Source: Streptomyces sp. CB02400 (lineage in GTDB: Bacteria > Actinomycetota > Actinomycetes > Streptomycetales > Streptomycetaceae). Taken from it: DNA of 51,614 nt. The stretch is taken from NCBI RefSeq assembly GCF_001905725.1, contig NZ_LIWB01000017.1, positions 1 through 51,614 of the forward strand, read 5' to 3'. Shown here in pieces: positions 13,926 to 22,112 of this stretch (the first letter of the stretch is position 1; each line of letters opens with the position of its first letter). The position numbers and the translations under genes are program-made. The notes beneath the pieces were generated by a model that saw only the letters and a program-made list of their open reading frames with translations, ran no database searches and was not told the DNA's origin.

Positions 13926-16900
13926 GCCGCTGGTCGTCCGTGGTGCGGGGCCGGGGGCGCAGGTCCGGATCCGATTCCGGTTCCGGCTCCGGTACGGGCC
14001 GCCGTGGTGCGGCGAGTCCGGCCGGCGGTACGAACGGCACCGGGAACCGGGGCGTCGGTGGGCCCCCGGTCGAGGACGTCGACGGCGTGCTGCTGGTGCG
14101 CTCGGTCGAGGACGACTCGTTCCCGCTGGACGTCGTGGCCGAGGTGGCGGGCGCCGTCGGGCGGGAGGAGGACGTCGTCACGGTGATCGTGGGCTCCGCC
14201 GCCGGGGGCGGGGCGCCCGACGCCGACCACTGGGCACGGCTGGGCGCGCTCCTCGACTCCCTCCGCGCGCGGGGCACCGACCGGGTCCGGCTCGTGATGT
14301 CCGGCGCCGGTGACGACCGGCCGGACCGGCCCAGCGTCGCCCGCAGGATCGCGGACGCCTGGGAACTGGAGGTGACGGCTCCGGACGGGGCCGTCCTGAT
14401 CACGCCCGGGGGCGCGCTCTTCGTCCACGGCGACGGCCGAGCCTGGTGGCGGTTCGCGCCCGGTGCGGAGCCCCGGAAGGTGGGCCGGCGCGCACCGGCG
14501 CCCGCCTGGGAGGAGGCGCTGGACGGGGTGCCCGCGCGCACGTCCGGCGGCTGTGTCGTGGACCGTGTCCCGGCGGGCGTGGTGATCCGCCCGGCCGAGG
14601 CACCCGGGCCGGCCCCCGACGACCTGTGCTTCTCCGTGCCCGTCGACTTCGAGCGGCTGACGGTGCTGGTCGGTGCCCCGCGGGCGGAGGACGTCGGCGC
14701 CGACGAGGTCGCCGCCGTGCTCGCGGGGCTGCCGGAGGCGGAGCGGGCCCGCACCCGGCTCGCGCCCGGCGGCCGGCGTGACCTGCTGCGGCTCGGGCAG
14801 TCGGTCGCCGACCTGCTGGGCACCGAGGTGGAGGTGCTCACCGGCCTGCCGCTGCTCGACGACCACGCACCGCCCGGAACTCCTCCCCGGCCCACGCTGG
14901 TCGGGCTGGACGGGAGGCCGAGCTGGCGGCCGTTCGTGTCGTCCGTGGTCTGCGGGCCGGTCGACTCCGAGGGGCGGGCCCCCGTGCCCAGGCCGGTGGA
15001 GCTCCACCCGCCCGACTGGATCCTCGGTGGCGGCGAACGGGGGACGGTACGGCTGACGGACCACTGGCAGGCGACGGTGACCCGGGCCGGCCTCGCCCTG
15101 TGGGCACCGGACGGACCCCGTCCGGGGCCGCTCGGACCGGCCGTCGACCCGGAGGTGTGCGCCATCGAACTGGGCATGCCGGGGCAGCCGTTGGACGGCT
15201 CCCTGCTGCCCGCGCTGTCCCGCCTCGCGCGCGGCCTCGGCACCGACGTCCGCGCCCGCACCACCCTGCTGGTCCGCGGCAGACTCCTGGCGGGCGACGG
15301 CGCCCTGCGCCGCCTGGCCGCCGAACACGGCATACCCAACATCCGCTACCTCACCTCCGGCCGGCCTTCGCGCCCCGGCCCGGCGGCCGGTCGGCCGGCC
15401 ACGGCGACCAGCCGACCGGGCACGGTCGCGGAGCCCGGCCGTGTCCCACCGCAGGGGCGGGCGGCCCATGGGCCCGGCCCGACCGCCGCGTCGCCGGCTG
15501 CCGAGCCCGGTACGGGCGCCGACGACCCGTCGGCTACCAAGCCCGGTCAGGCCGTGCCGGCCATGGCCCACGGGCCCGGTACAGCCACTGCCTCGCCTGT
15601 TGCCCGGCCTGCCGTCGGGGTGGGCCGTGGGCCCGGCGAGCCTGGTGAGGCTTCGGCGTTCGGTGAGGCGGCCCGTGGGTCCGTTACGACCCCTGCCCCG
15701 CCTGTTGCCGGGGCCGGCCGTGGGCCTGGCGGGGCTGTTGCCGGTCCGCGGGCCGGTGGGCCCGGTCGTGCTGTGCCGCCCGGTGCGTCGGGCCGGGGGT
15801 CTGACAGGGCTGTTGCCGGTCCGCGGGCCGGTGGGCCTGGTGAGGCTTCGGTGTCCGGTGGGGTGGTGGTCCGTGGGTCCGGTACGACCCCTGCCCTCCC
15901 GGCCGGCGGGCCCGGCGCCGGGGTGGCCCGTCGGTCCGGTACGGCTGTGAGTGGTCCGTCGGCCGCCGGGCCCGGAGGTGGGGCGGTCCGCCCCGACGGT
16001 GTGGCTGCCGCCGGTCCGCGGGCTGCCGGGCCCGGGGCACCGGTGCCCCCGTCTGCCGCGTTCCCGGACGCTCTCCGGGGCGGCGGGGACGCCGAAGCGA
16101 TCGGTCCTTCGGTCGCCGGGCCTGCCACCTCCCCGGACGTCCAAGTGGACGCGGATGCTCCCGGCCGGCCGGCCGCCGGTGCCGGGGGAGCGGTGGGTGT
16201 GCCGCCGGGCTCTCCGTCGGAGAGCGCCGAACCCGAGGAGGCGGAGCGCGGGGCGTCCGTGCCCGCCGCGTCCTCGGAGTCCCGTCCGGAGGGGCGGCCC
16301 GCCGAGGGGTCCGCGACTGCCGCGTCGCCGGAGGCAGGGGCCGGCGCCGGGAGCGAGCCGGGGGCTTCCGGGCCCGGTGCGGCGCCGGACGGCGGGGCGG
16401 GTTCGGGGACCGCAGGGCCCCGGTCCGCCTCCTCGGCCGGGACGCGCCCCGGAGCCGACGGTGTCGTCGGCGGGGCGGGGCACACCTCCGGTGAGCGGGG
16501 CGGTCCGGGGCCGGCCGGCGGTCGGGCCGTACGTGCCGAGGTGCGGACGGGACCGCAGGGGCGGGCCGGGGGAGCGTCCGCGTCGAGCCCTGCCGCCCTT
16601 CCGTTCGTGCCCGGGCATGTCAGCGGGGCCGCCGAGCGTGCCGCGTTCCGGGATGCCGCGGCCGGTGCCTGGGAGGTGCACGCCGCCGCCGTGTCGCGGG
16701 TGCTCACCCGGATGCCCGCCCTGCGCGGCCACGAACTGGAGGCCGCCCGGACCGACCTCATCGCCGCGCACGCCTACCTCACCGCCGAGGAAGGGTCCCT
16801 GCACCACCGCGAGTTGATCCGGGACCTGCGCACCGGCGAGGGACGCCTGCTGCCCTACGCCGGGTGCCTCGCCTCCGCTCTGCGCCGGCTGCCCTCCTAC

Positions 16901-17359
16901 CGGGGCGTGGCCCTGCGCGGCGGGGACGCCGACGGCCCCGGACCGGCGGTCGGCACGCTGCTGCACGACCCCGCCCCGGTCAGCGCCCTGGCCGGAGCCT
17001 CGGCGCTCCCCGCCGGGGCTCCCGTGCGCTACGCGATCTGGTCCGTCACCGGACGCAAGGTACGGCAACTGATCGACCGGCCGGGCGGACCCCCGGAGGC
17101 GTACGAGGAGATCGTCTTCGTGCCGGGGACCGGCTTCCGGGTGCTGGGGGTACGGACCGTGCCCGCGGGCCCCTCCGTCGTACTGCTGCGTGAGCTCCCC
17201 GGGAACGCGACCGCCTACATGGACGGGTCGGAGGAACTGAGCGGGCTGGACCTCAAGGCCCTCACGCACCTCGAGGAGGCGCTGGCCAAGGGCTTCCGCC
17301 TCGGCGACGACCCGCAGTGGCCGGAACGCTGCTCCGGGCCCGTGGGCCAGGACGGATAG
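13922..17359 (+). CDS. T7SS-associated 1145-residue protein with C-terminal ADP-ribosyltransferase-like domain
   Basis: Three parts can be seen. Residues 1-480 form an alpha/beta region (VDGVLLVRSVEDDSFPLDVV, FERLTVLVGAP). Residues 480-900 are a Gly/Pro/Ala/Arg linker with decaying tandem repeats. Residues 905-1120 form a compact domain with helix-rich start, then SYRGVALRGG (R994), PVSALAGAS (S1021) and YEEIVFVPGTGFRVLGVR (E1063). The order R, S, E followed by a PGT-F-V strand fits the ADP-ribosyltransferase fold. The residue two before E1063 is Tyr rather than the usual Glu/Gln, so activity is uncertain. No signal peptide. Translationally coupled to the upstream gene. It may be a T7SS effector or cytoplasmic partner. 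Confidence 0.7.
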   Translation: MSRWSSVVRGRGRRSGSDSGSGSGTGRRGAASPAGGTNGTGNRGVGGPPVEDVDGVLLVRSVEDDSFPLDVVAEVAGAVGREEDVVTVIVGSAAGGGAPDADHWARLGALLDSLRARGTDRVRLVMSGAGDDRPDRPSVARRIADAWELEVTAPDGAVLITPGGALFVHGDGRAWWRFAPGAEPRKVGRRAPAPAWEEALDGVPARTSGGCVVDRVPAGVVIRPAEAPGPAPDDLCFSVPVDFERLTVLVGAPRAEDVGADEVAAVLAGLPEAERARTRLAPGGRRDLLRLGQSVADLLGTEVEVLTGLPLLDDHAPPGTPPRPTLVGLDGRPSWRPFVSSVVCGPVDSEGRAPVPRPVELHPPDWILGGGERGTVRLTDHWQATVTRAGLALWAPDGPRPGPLGPAVDPEVCAIELGMPGQPLDGSLLPALSRLARGLGTDVRARTTLLVRGRLLAGDGALRRLAAEHGIPNIRYLTSGRPSRPGPAAGRPATATSRPGTVAEPGRVPPQGRAAHGPGPTAASPAAEPGTGADDPSATKPGQAVPAMAHGPGTATASPVARPAVGVGRGPGEPGEASAFGEAARGSVTTPAPPVAGAGRGPGGAVAGPRAGGPGRAVPPGASGRGSDRAVAGPRAGGPGEASVSGGVVVRGSGTTPALPAGGPGAGVARRSGTAVSGPSAAGPGGGAVRPDGVAAAGPRAAGPGAPVPPSAAFPDALRGGGDAEAIGPSVAGPATSPDVQVDADAPGRPAAGAGGAVGVPPGSPSESAEPEEAERGASVPAASSESRPEGRPAEGSATAASPEAGAGAGSEPGASGPGAAPDGGAGSGTAGPRSASSAGTRPGADGVVGGAGHTSGERGGPGPAGGRAVRAEVRTGPQGRAGGASASSPAALPFVPGHVSGAAERAAFRDAAAGAWEVHAAAVSRVLTRMPALRGHELEAARTDLIAAHAYLTAEEGSLHHRELIRDLRTGEGRLLPYAGCLASALRRLPSYRGVALRGGDADGPGPAVGTLLHDPAPVSALAGASALPAGAPVRYAIWSVTGRKVRQLIDRPGGPPEAYEEIVFVPGTGFRVLGVRTVPAGPSVVLLRELPGNATAYMDGSEELSGLDLKALTHLEEALAKGFRLGDDPQWPERCSGPVGQDG
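15734..15837 (+). repeat. Decaying 75-bp tandem repeat in the linker of the ART-like gene
   Basis: A 29-bp segment starting GCTGTTGCCGG at 15734 recurs exactly at 15809, 75 bp (25 codons) later. Looser copies of the neighbouring sequence recur about 189 bp apart (around 15650 and 15839). The array encodes the Gly/Pro/Ala-rich linker and is in frame throughout. Confidence 0.7.
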
Positions 17360-17426
17360 CGAGCGGGGCCGCGCCGCACGACCACCCACCACCCCACAGT
17401 CCACACCGATCAGATCGAGGAGAACG

Positions 17427-18650
17427 ATGGCACGTCAGAACAGGCCGCCCGCTCCCGACGGGCCCGACGGCACGGGCGGCTCGTCCGTCCGCAGGGCCGT
17501 CTCCCTCGGGTCGGCGGCGGCCGACCCCGGCCCGATGCTGGCACCGGCCGCACGGCGTACGTCCGTACCGGAACCCGGCGAGGGCGACACCGGGGGAACC
17601 GAGGAAGCGGCGGAGACGGCCCGACCGGCCCCGGAAACCCCCGACACCTCCGAGCAGCCCGACACCGCGGCCGCCACGACCGAGGAACCGGCCGCAACGG
17701 CCACCGCGTCCGCCTCGCAGGAGCGGCCGGAAGCGGAGAGCGAGAGCGCCGCCGAGCCGGCCGCCGCAGCCACCACAGCCGGCGAGGCCGCCGGGGTGGG
17801 CGGAACCGCCACCGCCGCTGCCGGTGCGGACGGGCCGCCGTCCGGGAACCCGAAGAAGCCCCTGCTCGCCGCCGCCGGCATCGCGGGCGTCGTCCTCCTG
17901 GCCGTGCCGCTGCTGATCTGGGCCACGGACGACTCGCGGCAGAAGAAGGAGAACGTGGCGGTGGCCGCCGGGTCCCACACGCTGCTGGAGGAGGACCCCC
18001 TGGAGGTGCCGAAGGGCGACTACGCCCCGGCGGAGCCCACACCGGAGCCCTCGACCGAGAAGCCGTCCGCCAAGCCGAGCCCCGTCGTCAAGAAGCCCGC
18101 CCCGGTGACGAGTTCGGCGTCCGCCCCGGTCAGCGAGTCGCCCAAGGCGACGAAGAAGGCGGAGGCCCGGACCGAGGAGCGCGAGGCCCCGAAGCTCCCG
18201 CCGAACACCGCCGCCTACGCCGTTCAGCGGCTGGCCGCCTCGGATCCCGGCCGGCACATCTGCTACCGGGTCCACAGGAAGGGCGCCGGCTGGACTACCC
18301 CGAGGTGCGACGGGGCCATGTCGGGCCAGGGGCTGCCGATCACGGCCATCAACATCGCGGTGGTCGGCGTCAAGAGGGTGTCCGCCAACGAGTTCGTCCA
18401 GAAGGACGGTTGGACGACCGCGTGGTCGGGTGCGGCCGACGGGACGGACCTGACGCTGGGCAGCGCGGCCTCGAACGCGCCGAACCTCAGCGGCTACGCC
18501 ATCGGCGTCGAGGACGGCAACGTCTGCCACCACCACAAGCTCGGCGGGCACGACTGGGGCGCCTACATGTGCGAGTCGTCCGAGGGCTGGAGATTCGGCG
18601 GGTCGCTGGAGCCGGACCTGTGGCTGGAGTCCGTCAAGTTCAACGTCTGA
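17427..18650 (+). CDS. Single-pass membrane protein with extracytoplasmic ChW-like C-terminal domain
   Basis: 407 residues. Residues 1-140 are a low-complexity, Pro/Ala/Glu-rich cytoplasmic tail. LLAAAGIAGVVLLAVPLLIW at about 145-166 is one membrane helix, followed by a Pro/Lys/Ser wall-spanning spacer to about 255. The C-terminal ~150 residues hold two halves, each with a Trp-Gly or Gly-Trp core (GAGWTTPRCDG, then HDWGAYMCESSEGWRFGG). Each half ends in a hydrophobic strand (ITAINIAVVG, LWLESVKFNV), resembling clostridial hydrophobic-W (ChW) repeats. Four cysteines could form two disulfides. GAGGAG precedes the ATG. Same strand as the ART-like gene, 67 bp downstream. Confidence 0.75.
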   Translation: MARQNRPPAPDGPDGTGGSSVRRAVSLGSAAADPGPMLAPAARRTSVPEPGEGDTGGTEEAAETARPAPETPDTSEQPDTAAATTEEPAATATASASQERPEAESESAAEPAAAATTAGEAAGVGGTATAAAGADGPPSGNPKKPLLAAAGIAGVVLLAVPLLIWATDDSRQKKENVAVAAGSHTLLEEDPLEVPKGDYAPAEPTPEPSTEKPSAKPSPVVKKPAPVTSSASAPVSESPKATKKAEARTEEREAPKLPPNTAAYAVQRLAASDPGRHICYRVHRKGAGWTTPRCDGAMSGQGLPITAINIAVVGVKRVSANEFVQKDGWTTAWSGAADGTDLTLGSAASNAPNLSGYAIGVEDGNVCHHHKLGGHDWGAYMCESSEGWRFGGSLEPDLWLESVKFNV

Positions 18651-18668
18651 GGGGCGCGACAGCGCGGT

Positions 18669-18700
18669 GGACGCCCGCCGGCACCGGCCGGCGGGCGTCC
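18669..18700. terminator. Bidirectional terminator hairpin
   Basis: GGACGCCCGCCGG (18669-18681) and its perfect complement at 18688-18700 make a 13-bp stem with a 6-base loop. It sits in the 62-bp gap between two convergent genes, so it can serve both. Confidence 0.85.
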
Positions 18701-18712
18701 GTCTTCAGCACG

Positions 18713-21700
18713 TCACAGGGCGGCCTCCCGCCGCCGGGCCGGCGGCAGATCCTCCGGCAGCAGCGTCGTGAGGTCGGCGAGGCTGGGCGAAGCCAGCCCG
18801 CCCAGCCGGCGGGCCTGGCTCGTCATCATCGTCTCCAGCAGTTGCCGGGCGAGCCGCGCGTTGCCGAAGGACCGGTCGCGCGGGATGGCGTCCACATGGG
18901 CGCGCAGCGCCTCGACGGTGGCGTCGGCGCACTCGTACCCGGAGGCGGCGGCATGCCGGGACACGATGGTGACCAGCTCGTCCGTGCTGTAGTCCTCGAA
19001 CGTCACGAACTTGGAGAACCGGGACGTCAGACCGGGGTTGGAGGCGAGGAAGCGCCCCATCTCCTCGGTGTACCCGGCGACGACGACCACGATCTCGTCG
19101 CGGTGGTCCTCCATCAGCTTCAGCAGGGTGTCGACGGCCTCGCGGCCGAAGTCGTTGGACGATCCCTCGGGGGTCAGGGTGTAGGCCTCGTCGATGAAGA
19201 GCACCCCGCCCAGCGCGCTGGTGAAGACGTCCTTGGTGCGCTGGGCGGTGTGGCCGACGTACTGGCCCACCAGGTCCGCCCGCGCCACCTCCACCAGGGA
19301 GTCGCGGGGGAGCACCCCCAGCGAGTGCAGGAGCCTCGCGTACAGCCGGGCCACGGTGGTCTTGCCGGTGCCGGGCGGCCCGCTGAAGACGAGGTGGTTG
19401 CTGATCCGGGGGGCGGGCAGCCCGGCGGCGATCCGCTGCCGGGCGTTGGTGAGGAGACTGACCAGGTCGGCGACCTCCCGCTTCACGGCGGCGAGCCCCA
19501 CCATGGCGGTGAGTTCGGCCATCGGGTCGGAGGCGCCGGACGCGTCGCCCGCGTCCTGTGCCGTGCCGGCGCCGACGGCCGCCGCCTCCGCGTCGCCGAC
19601 GTCCTGCGGCAGCAGCAGCGTCAGGTCGTTCTCCGCCGGGTCGGTCATGGCCGCGAGCCGGAACGCCTGCCGGTCCACCATGTCCTCGAACACCCCGCGC
19701 GCCGCACGGCCGTTGCCGAAGGTCGCGTCGCGCGTCATCTGCTCGAAGCGTACGGCGAGGGCCTCCCGGGTCAGCGGCCCGAGCTCGAACTGGTGCCGCC
19801 GGCAGAGGCTCTCGGTGATCGTCACCAGCTCCTCCACCGCGTAGTTGCCGAACTCGATGGTGCGGGTGAACCGGGAGGCGAGACCGGGGTTGGCGGTCAG
19901 GAACGACTCCATCTGCTCGGAGTAGCCGGCCGCCACCACGACCACGTCGTCGCGGTGGTCCTCCATCAGCTTCAGCAGGGTGTCGACGGCCTCGCGACCG
20001 AAGTCGTTGGACGTTCCCTCGACGGTGAGCGTGTAGGCCTCGTCGATGAACAGCACGCCGCCCAGCGCGCTGTTGAACGCCTCGGTGGTCTTGATGGCCG
20101 TACCGCCGATGACCTGCGCGACGAGATCGGCGCGGGCGACCTCGACCAGGTGTCCGCTCCTGAGCACGCCCAGGTCCGCGAGGATGCTGCCGTAGAGGCG
20201 GGCGACGGTGGTCTTGCCGGTGCCGGGCGGCCCCGCGAAGATCAGGTGCCGGCTCATCGACGGGACCGGCATGCCGAGCCGGCGCCGGCGCTCCGCGAGC
20301 TGGTTCAGGTTGACCAGCGTGTTCACCTGGTGCTTGACGTTCTCCAGGCCGGTGAGCGCCTCCAGTTCGGCCAGCGGGCCCTCGGGCTCCGGCTCCTTGC
20401 CGGGACCGCCCGGAGCGCCGTCCTCGCCGCCCGTGTCGGCCGACTCGCCCCAGCTGTCCGGCAGTCCGTTGTCCGTGCTGGTCAGCAGCTCGACCGTGAG
20501 CCGCTCGCTCGCGCGGCTCTGGCGCAGTCCCGCGCCCCGGTTGTCGCGTACGACGCACCGGGTGACGTCGACCGGTTCGGCGCTGTCGATCCGTACGCCG
20601 TCGCCCGTACTGCCGGTGATCTCGCAGGAGTCGAGGACGGCCCGGCCGCCGCGCGACACCTGGACGCCGTGGGCCTTCGAGCCGTGCACCCGGACCCGCT
20701 CCAGGGTGATCTCCGCGCCGTCCCGCACCCCGACCCCGGCGTCGGCGCTGTCACCGATCTCGCAGTCCCGCAGGGTGCCCCGGCCGCGTTCGCCGACGAG
20801 CAGGCCCGAGCGGGCGGCGGAGGTGAGGACGGTGTCGCTGATCTCGGGGTCGGAGTCGTCGTCGATGCTCAGCGCGCAGCCGCCGGCGGACTCGATCTCG
20901 CAGTGCTCGAGCCGGCCGCGGCCGTCGTCGGTGAACTCGATGCCGTGGCCGCCGGAGCCGGTGACCCGGGCGCGGCGCAGCAGGGGGTTGGCGGCTGAGC
21001 GCACCGAGATGCCGACGCCGGCCGCGTCCAGGACCTCCAGGTGCTCGAACTCGGCCGTGGAGTCGTCCCAGAGCTGCACCGCCCCGGCGGTGTCGGCGCA
21101 GTCGCTCACCACGGTCTCCCGCAGCAGCGGGGCACCGCCCTCGACGACCCGTACGGCGGCCTCGGTGGAGCCGTGGAACGAGCAGCCCTCCAGGGTTCCG
21201 CGCGAGCGGTCCAGGACGAGCAGCCCGCTGGTCTTGGTGCGCCGGGTGACACACCCGCGCAGCACCGGGTCGGCCCCGCCGGAGATGACGATGCCGCTCT
21301 GCGCGATCGACTCGAAGGAGGTCTCCTCGATCTCCGGGCGGGACATGCTGGTCACCAGCAGGCCCACCGAGGTGTGGTGCACGGCGCACCGCAGCACGCG
21401 CGTCGAGCTGTGGCCCTCCAGGGCGATGGCCGGCTTGTCGGTGCCGGAGATGTCGCAGCCCTCCACGGTGCCGCGGGCCTCGCCGCTCGCCAGGACGCCG
21501 TTGGCCCGCGCGCCCCGGATGCGGCAGTCGCGGACGAGGGGTCCGGCACTCTCGCCGATCACCACCGCGGAGGTGCCGAAGTTCTCGAACACACAGTCCT
21601 CGACGATGCTCTCGGACTCCGAGGAGTCGACGAGGCCGGCGCCGCCGGGGTTGCCGATCCGGCAGCCGCGGGCGGCCAGCGAGCCCTTGCCGCGGACCAG

Positions 21701-22048
21701 CAGCGCCGTCCACCCGGAACCGGTCACGGTGCAGTCGTCGAGGGCCGCCTGACCGGCCGGTACGTCCACGACCGCGGCCTCCTTGTCGCGGCCCCGGAGG
21801 GTCAGGGCGCTGAGCATCACGGCGTCGGCCATGAGGGTGACGGCGGTGCCGTCCCGCGGGCAGAGCTCGACGGTGCCCGGCTCGCCCTCGCCGACGATCG
21901 TCACCCGGTGCCGGATGACGAGGTTCTCGGCGTAGCGGCCGGGACGGACCCGGATCACCGCCCCGGTGCGGGCCTGGGCCAGTGCCTCACCGATCGTCTG
22001 GAAGCCGTCCGACCGTTCCGGGCCGACCGTGAGTATTTGCCGTGCCAC
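18713..22048 (-). CDS. Beta-helix plus double AAA ATPase, EccA-like
   Basis: 1111 residues from a GTG with AAGGAGGT 7 bases upstream. Residues 1 to about 555 are a right-handed parallel beta-helix: repeated ~22-residue turns such as LVRDCRIRGARANGVLASGE and GTLEGCSFHGSTEAAVRVVE. Two CbxX/CfqX-type AAA domains follow, each with GPPGTGKTT (about 606 and 889), LFIDEAYTL (Walker B) and FGREAVDTLLKLMEDHRD. Mycobacterial EccA has a TPR N-terminus and one such AAA domain, so here the adaptor part is replaced and the motor duplicated. It is cytoplasmic, probably a chaperone ATPase for T7SS substrates. It is divergent from the mycosin gene. Confidence 0.88.
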   Translation of the reverse strand: MARQILTVGPERSDGFQTIGEALAQARTGAVIRVRPGRYAENLVIRHRVTIVGEGEPGTVELCPRDGTAVTLMADAVMLSALTLRGRDKEAAVVDVPAGQAALDDCTVTGSGWTALLVRGKGSLAARGCRIGNPGGAGLVDSSESESIVEDCVFENFGTSAVVIGESAGPLVRDCRIRGARANGVLASGEARGTVEGCDISGTDKPAIALEGHSSTRVLRCAVHHTSVGLLVTSMSRPEIEETSFESIAQSGIVISGGADPVLRGCVTRRTKTSGLLVLDRSRGTLEGCSFHGSTEAAVRVVEGGAPLLRETVVSDCADTAGAVQLWDDSTAEFEHLEVLDAAGVGISVRSAANPLLRRARVTGSGGHGIEFTDDGRGRLEHCEIESAGGCALSIDDDSDPEISDTVLTSAARSGLLVGERGRGTLRDCEIGDSADAGVGVRDGAEITLERVRVHGSKAHGVQVSRGGRAVLDSCEITGSTGDGVRIDSAEPVDVTRCVVRDNRGAGLRQSRASERLTVELLTSTDNGLPDSWGESADTGGEDGAPGGPGKEPEPEGPLAELEALTGLENVKHQVNTLVNLNQLAERRRRLGMPVPSMSRHLIFAGPPGTGKTTVARLYGSILADLGVLRSGHLVEVARADLVAQVIGGTAIKTTEAFNSALGGVLFIDEAYTLTVEGTSNDFGREAVDTLLKLMEDHRDDVVVVAAGYSEQMESFLTANPGLASRFTRTIEFGNYAVEELVTITESLCRRHQFELGPLTREALAVRFEQMTRDATFGNGRAARGVFEDMVDRQAFRLAAMTDPAENDLTLLLPQDVGDAEAAAVGAGTAQDAGDASGASDPMAELTAMVGLAAVKREVADLVSLLTNARQRIAAGLPAPRISNHLVFSGPPGTGKTTVARLYARLLHSLGVLPRDSLVEVARADLVGQYVGHTAQRTKDVFTSALGGVLFIDEAYTLTPEGSSNDFGREAVDTLLKLMEDHRDEIVVVVAGYTEEMGRFLASNPGLTSRFSKFVTFEDYSTDELVTIVSRHAAASGYECADATVEALRAHVDAIPRDRSFGNARLARQLLETMMTSQARRLGGLASPSLADLTTLLPEDLPPARRREAAL

Positions 22049-22069
22049 GCCTCGAACCTCCTTGTGCTG

Positions 22070-22099
22070 TTGCCTGGTTGGCGTTGTGCGCCGTACATT
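22070..22099 (+). promoter_or_regulatory. Promoter candidate for mycosin gene
   Basis: TTGCCT (22070-22075), an 18-bp spacer and TACATT (22094-22099). The predicted start, near 22106, leaves only about 7 bases before the first ATG and no ribosome binding site, suggesting a very short leader. It lies in the 64-bp divergent gap with the EccA-like gene. Confidence 0.45.
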
Positions 22100-22112
22100 T
22101 CGTGTGCATATC

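Noticed and set aside
13139..17404. A 1421-codon open frame on the minus strand opposite the ART-like gene
   Set aside because: Product is Arg/Gly/Pro-rich with no recognisable domain. The opposite strand has ordered motifs, overlapping stop/start coupling and proper codon bias. Long antisense frames are expected at this GC content.
21966..22112. Longer mycosin start upstream of 22113
   Set aside because: It would overlap the divergent EccA-like gene and its strong ribosome binding site. The signal peptide fits a start at 22113-22134.
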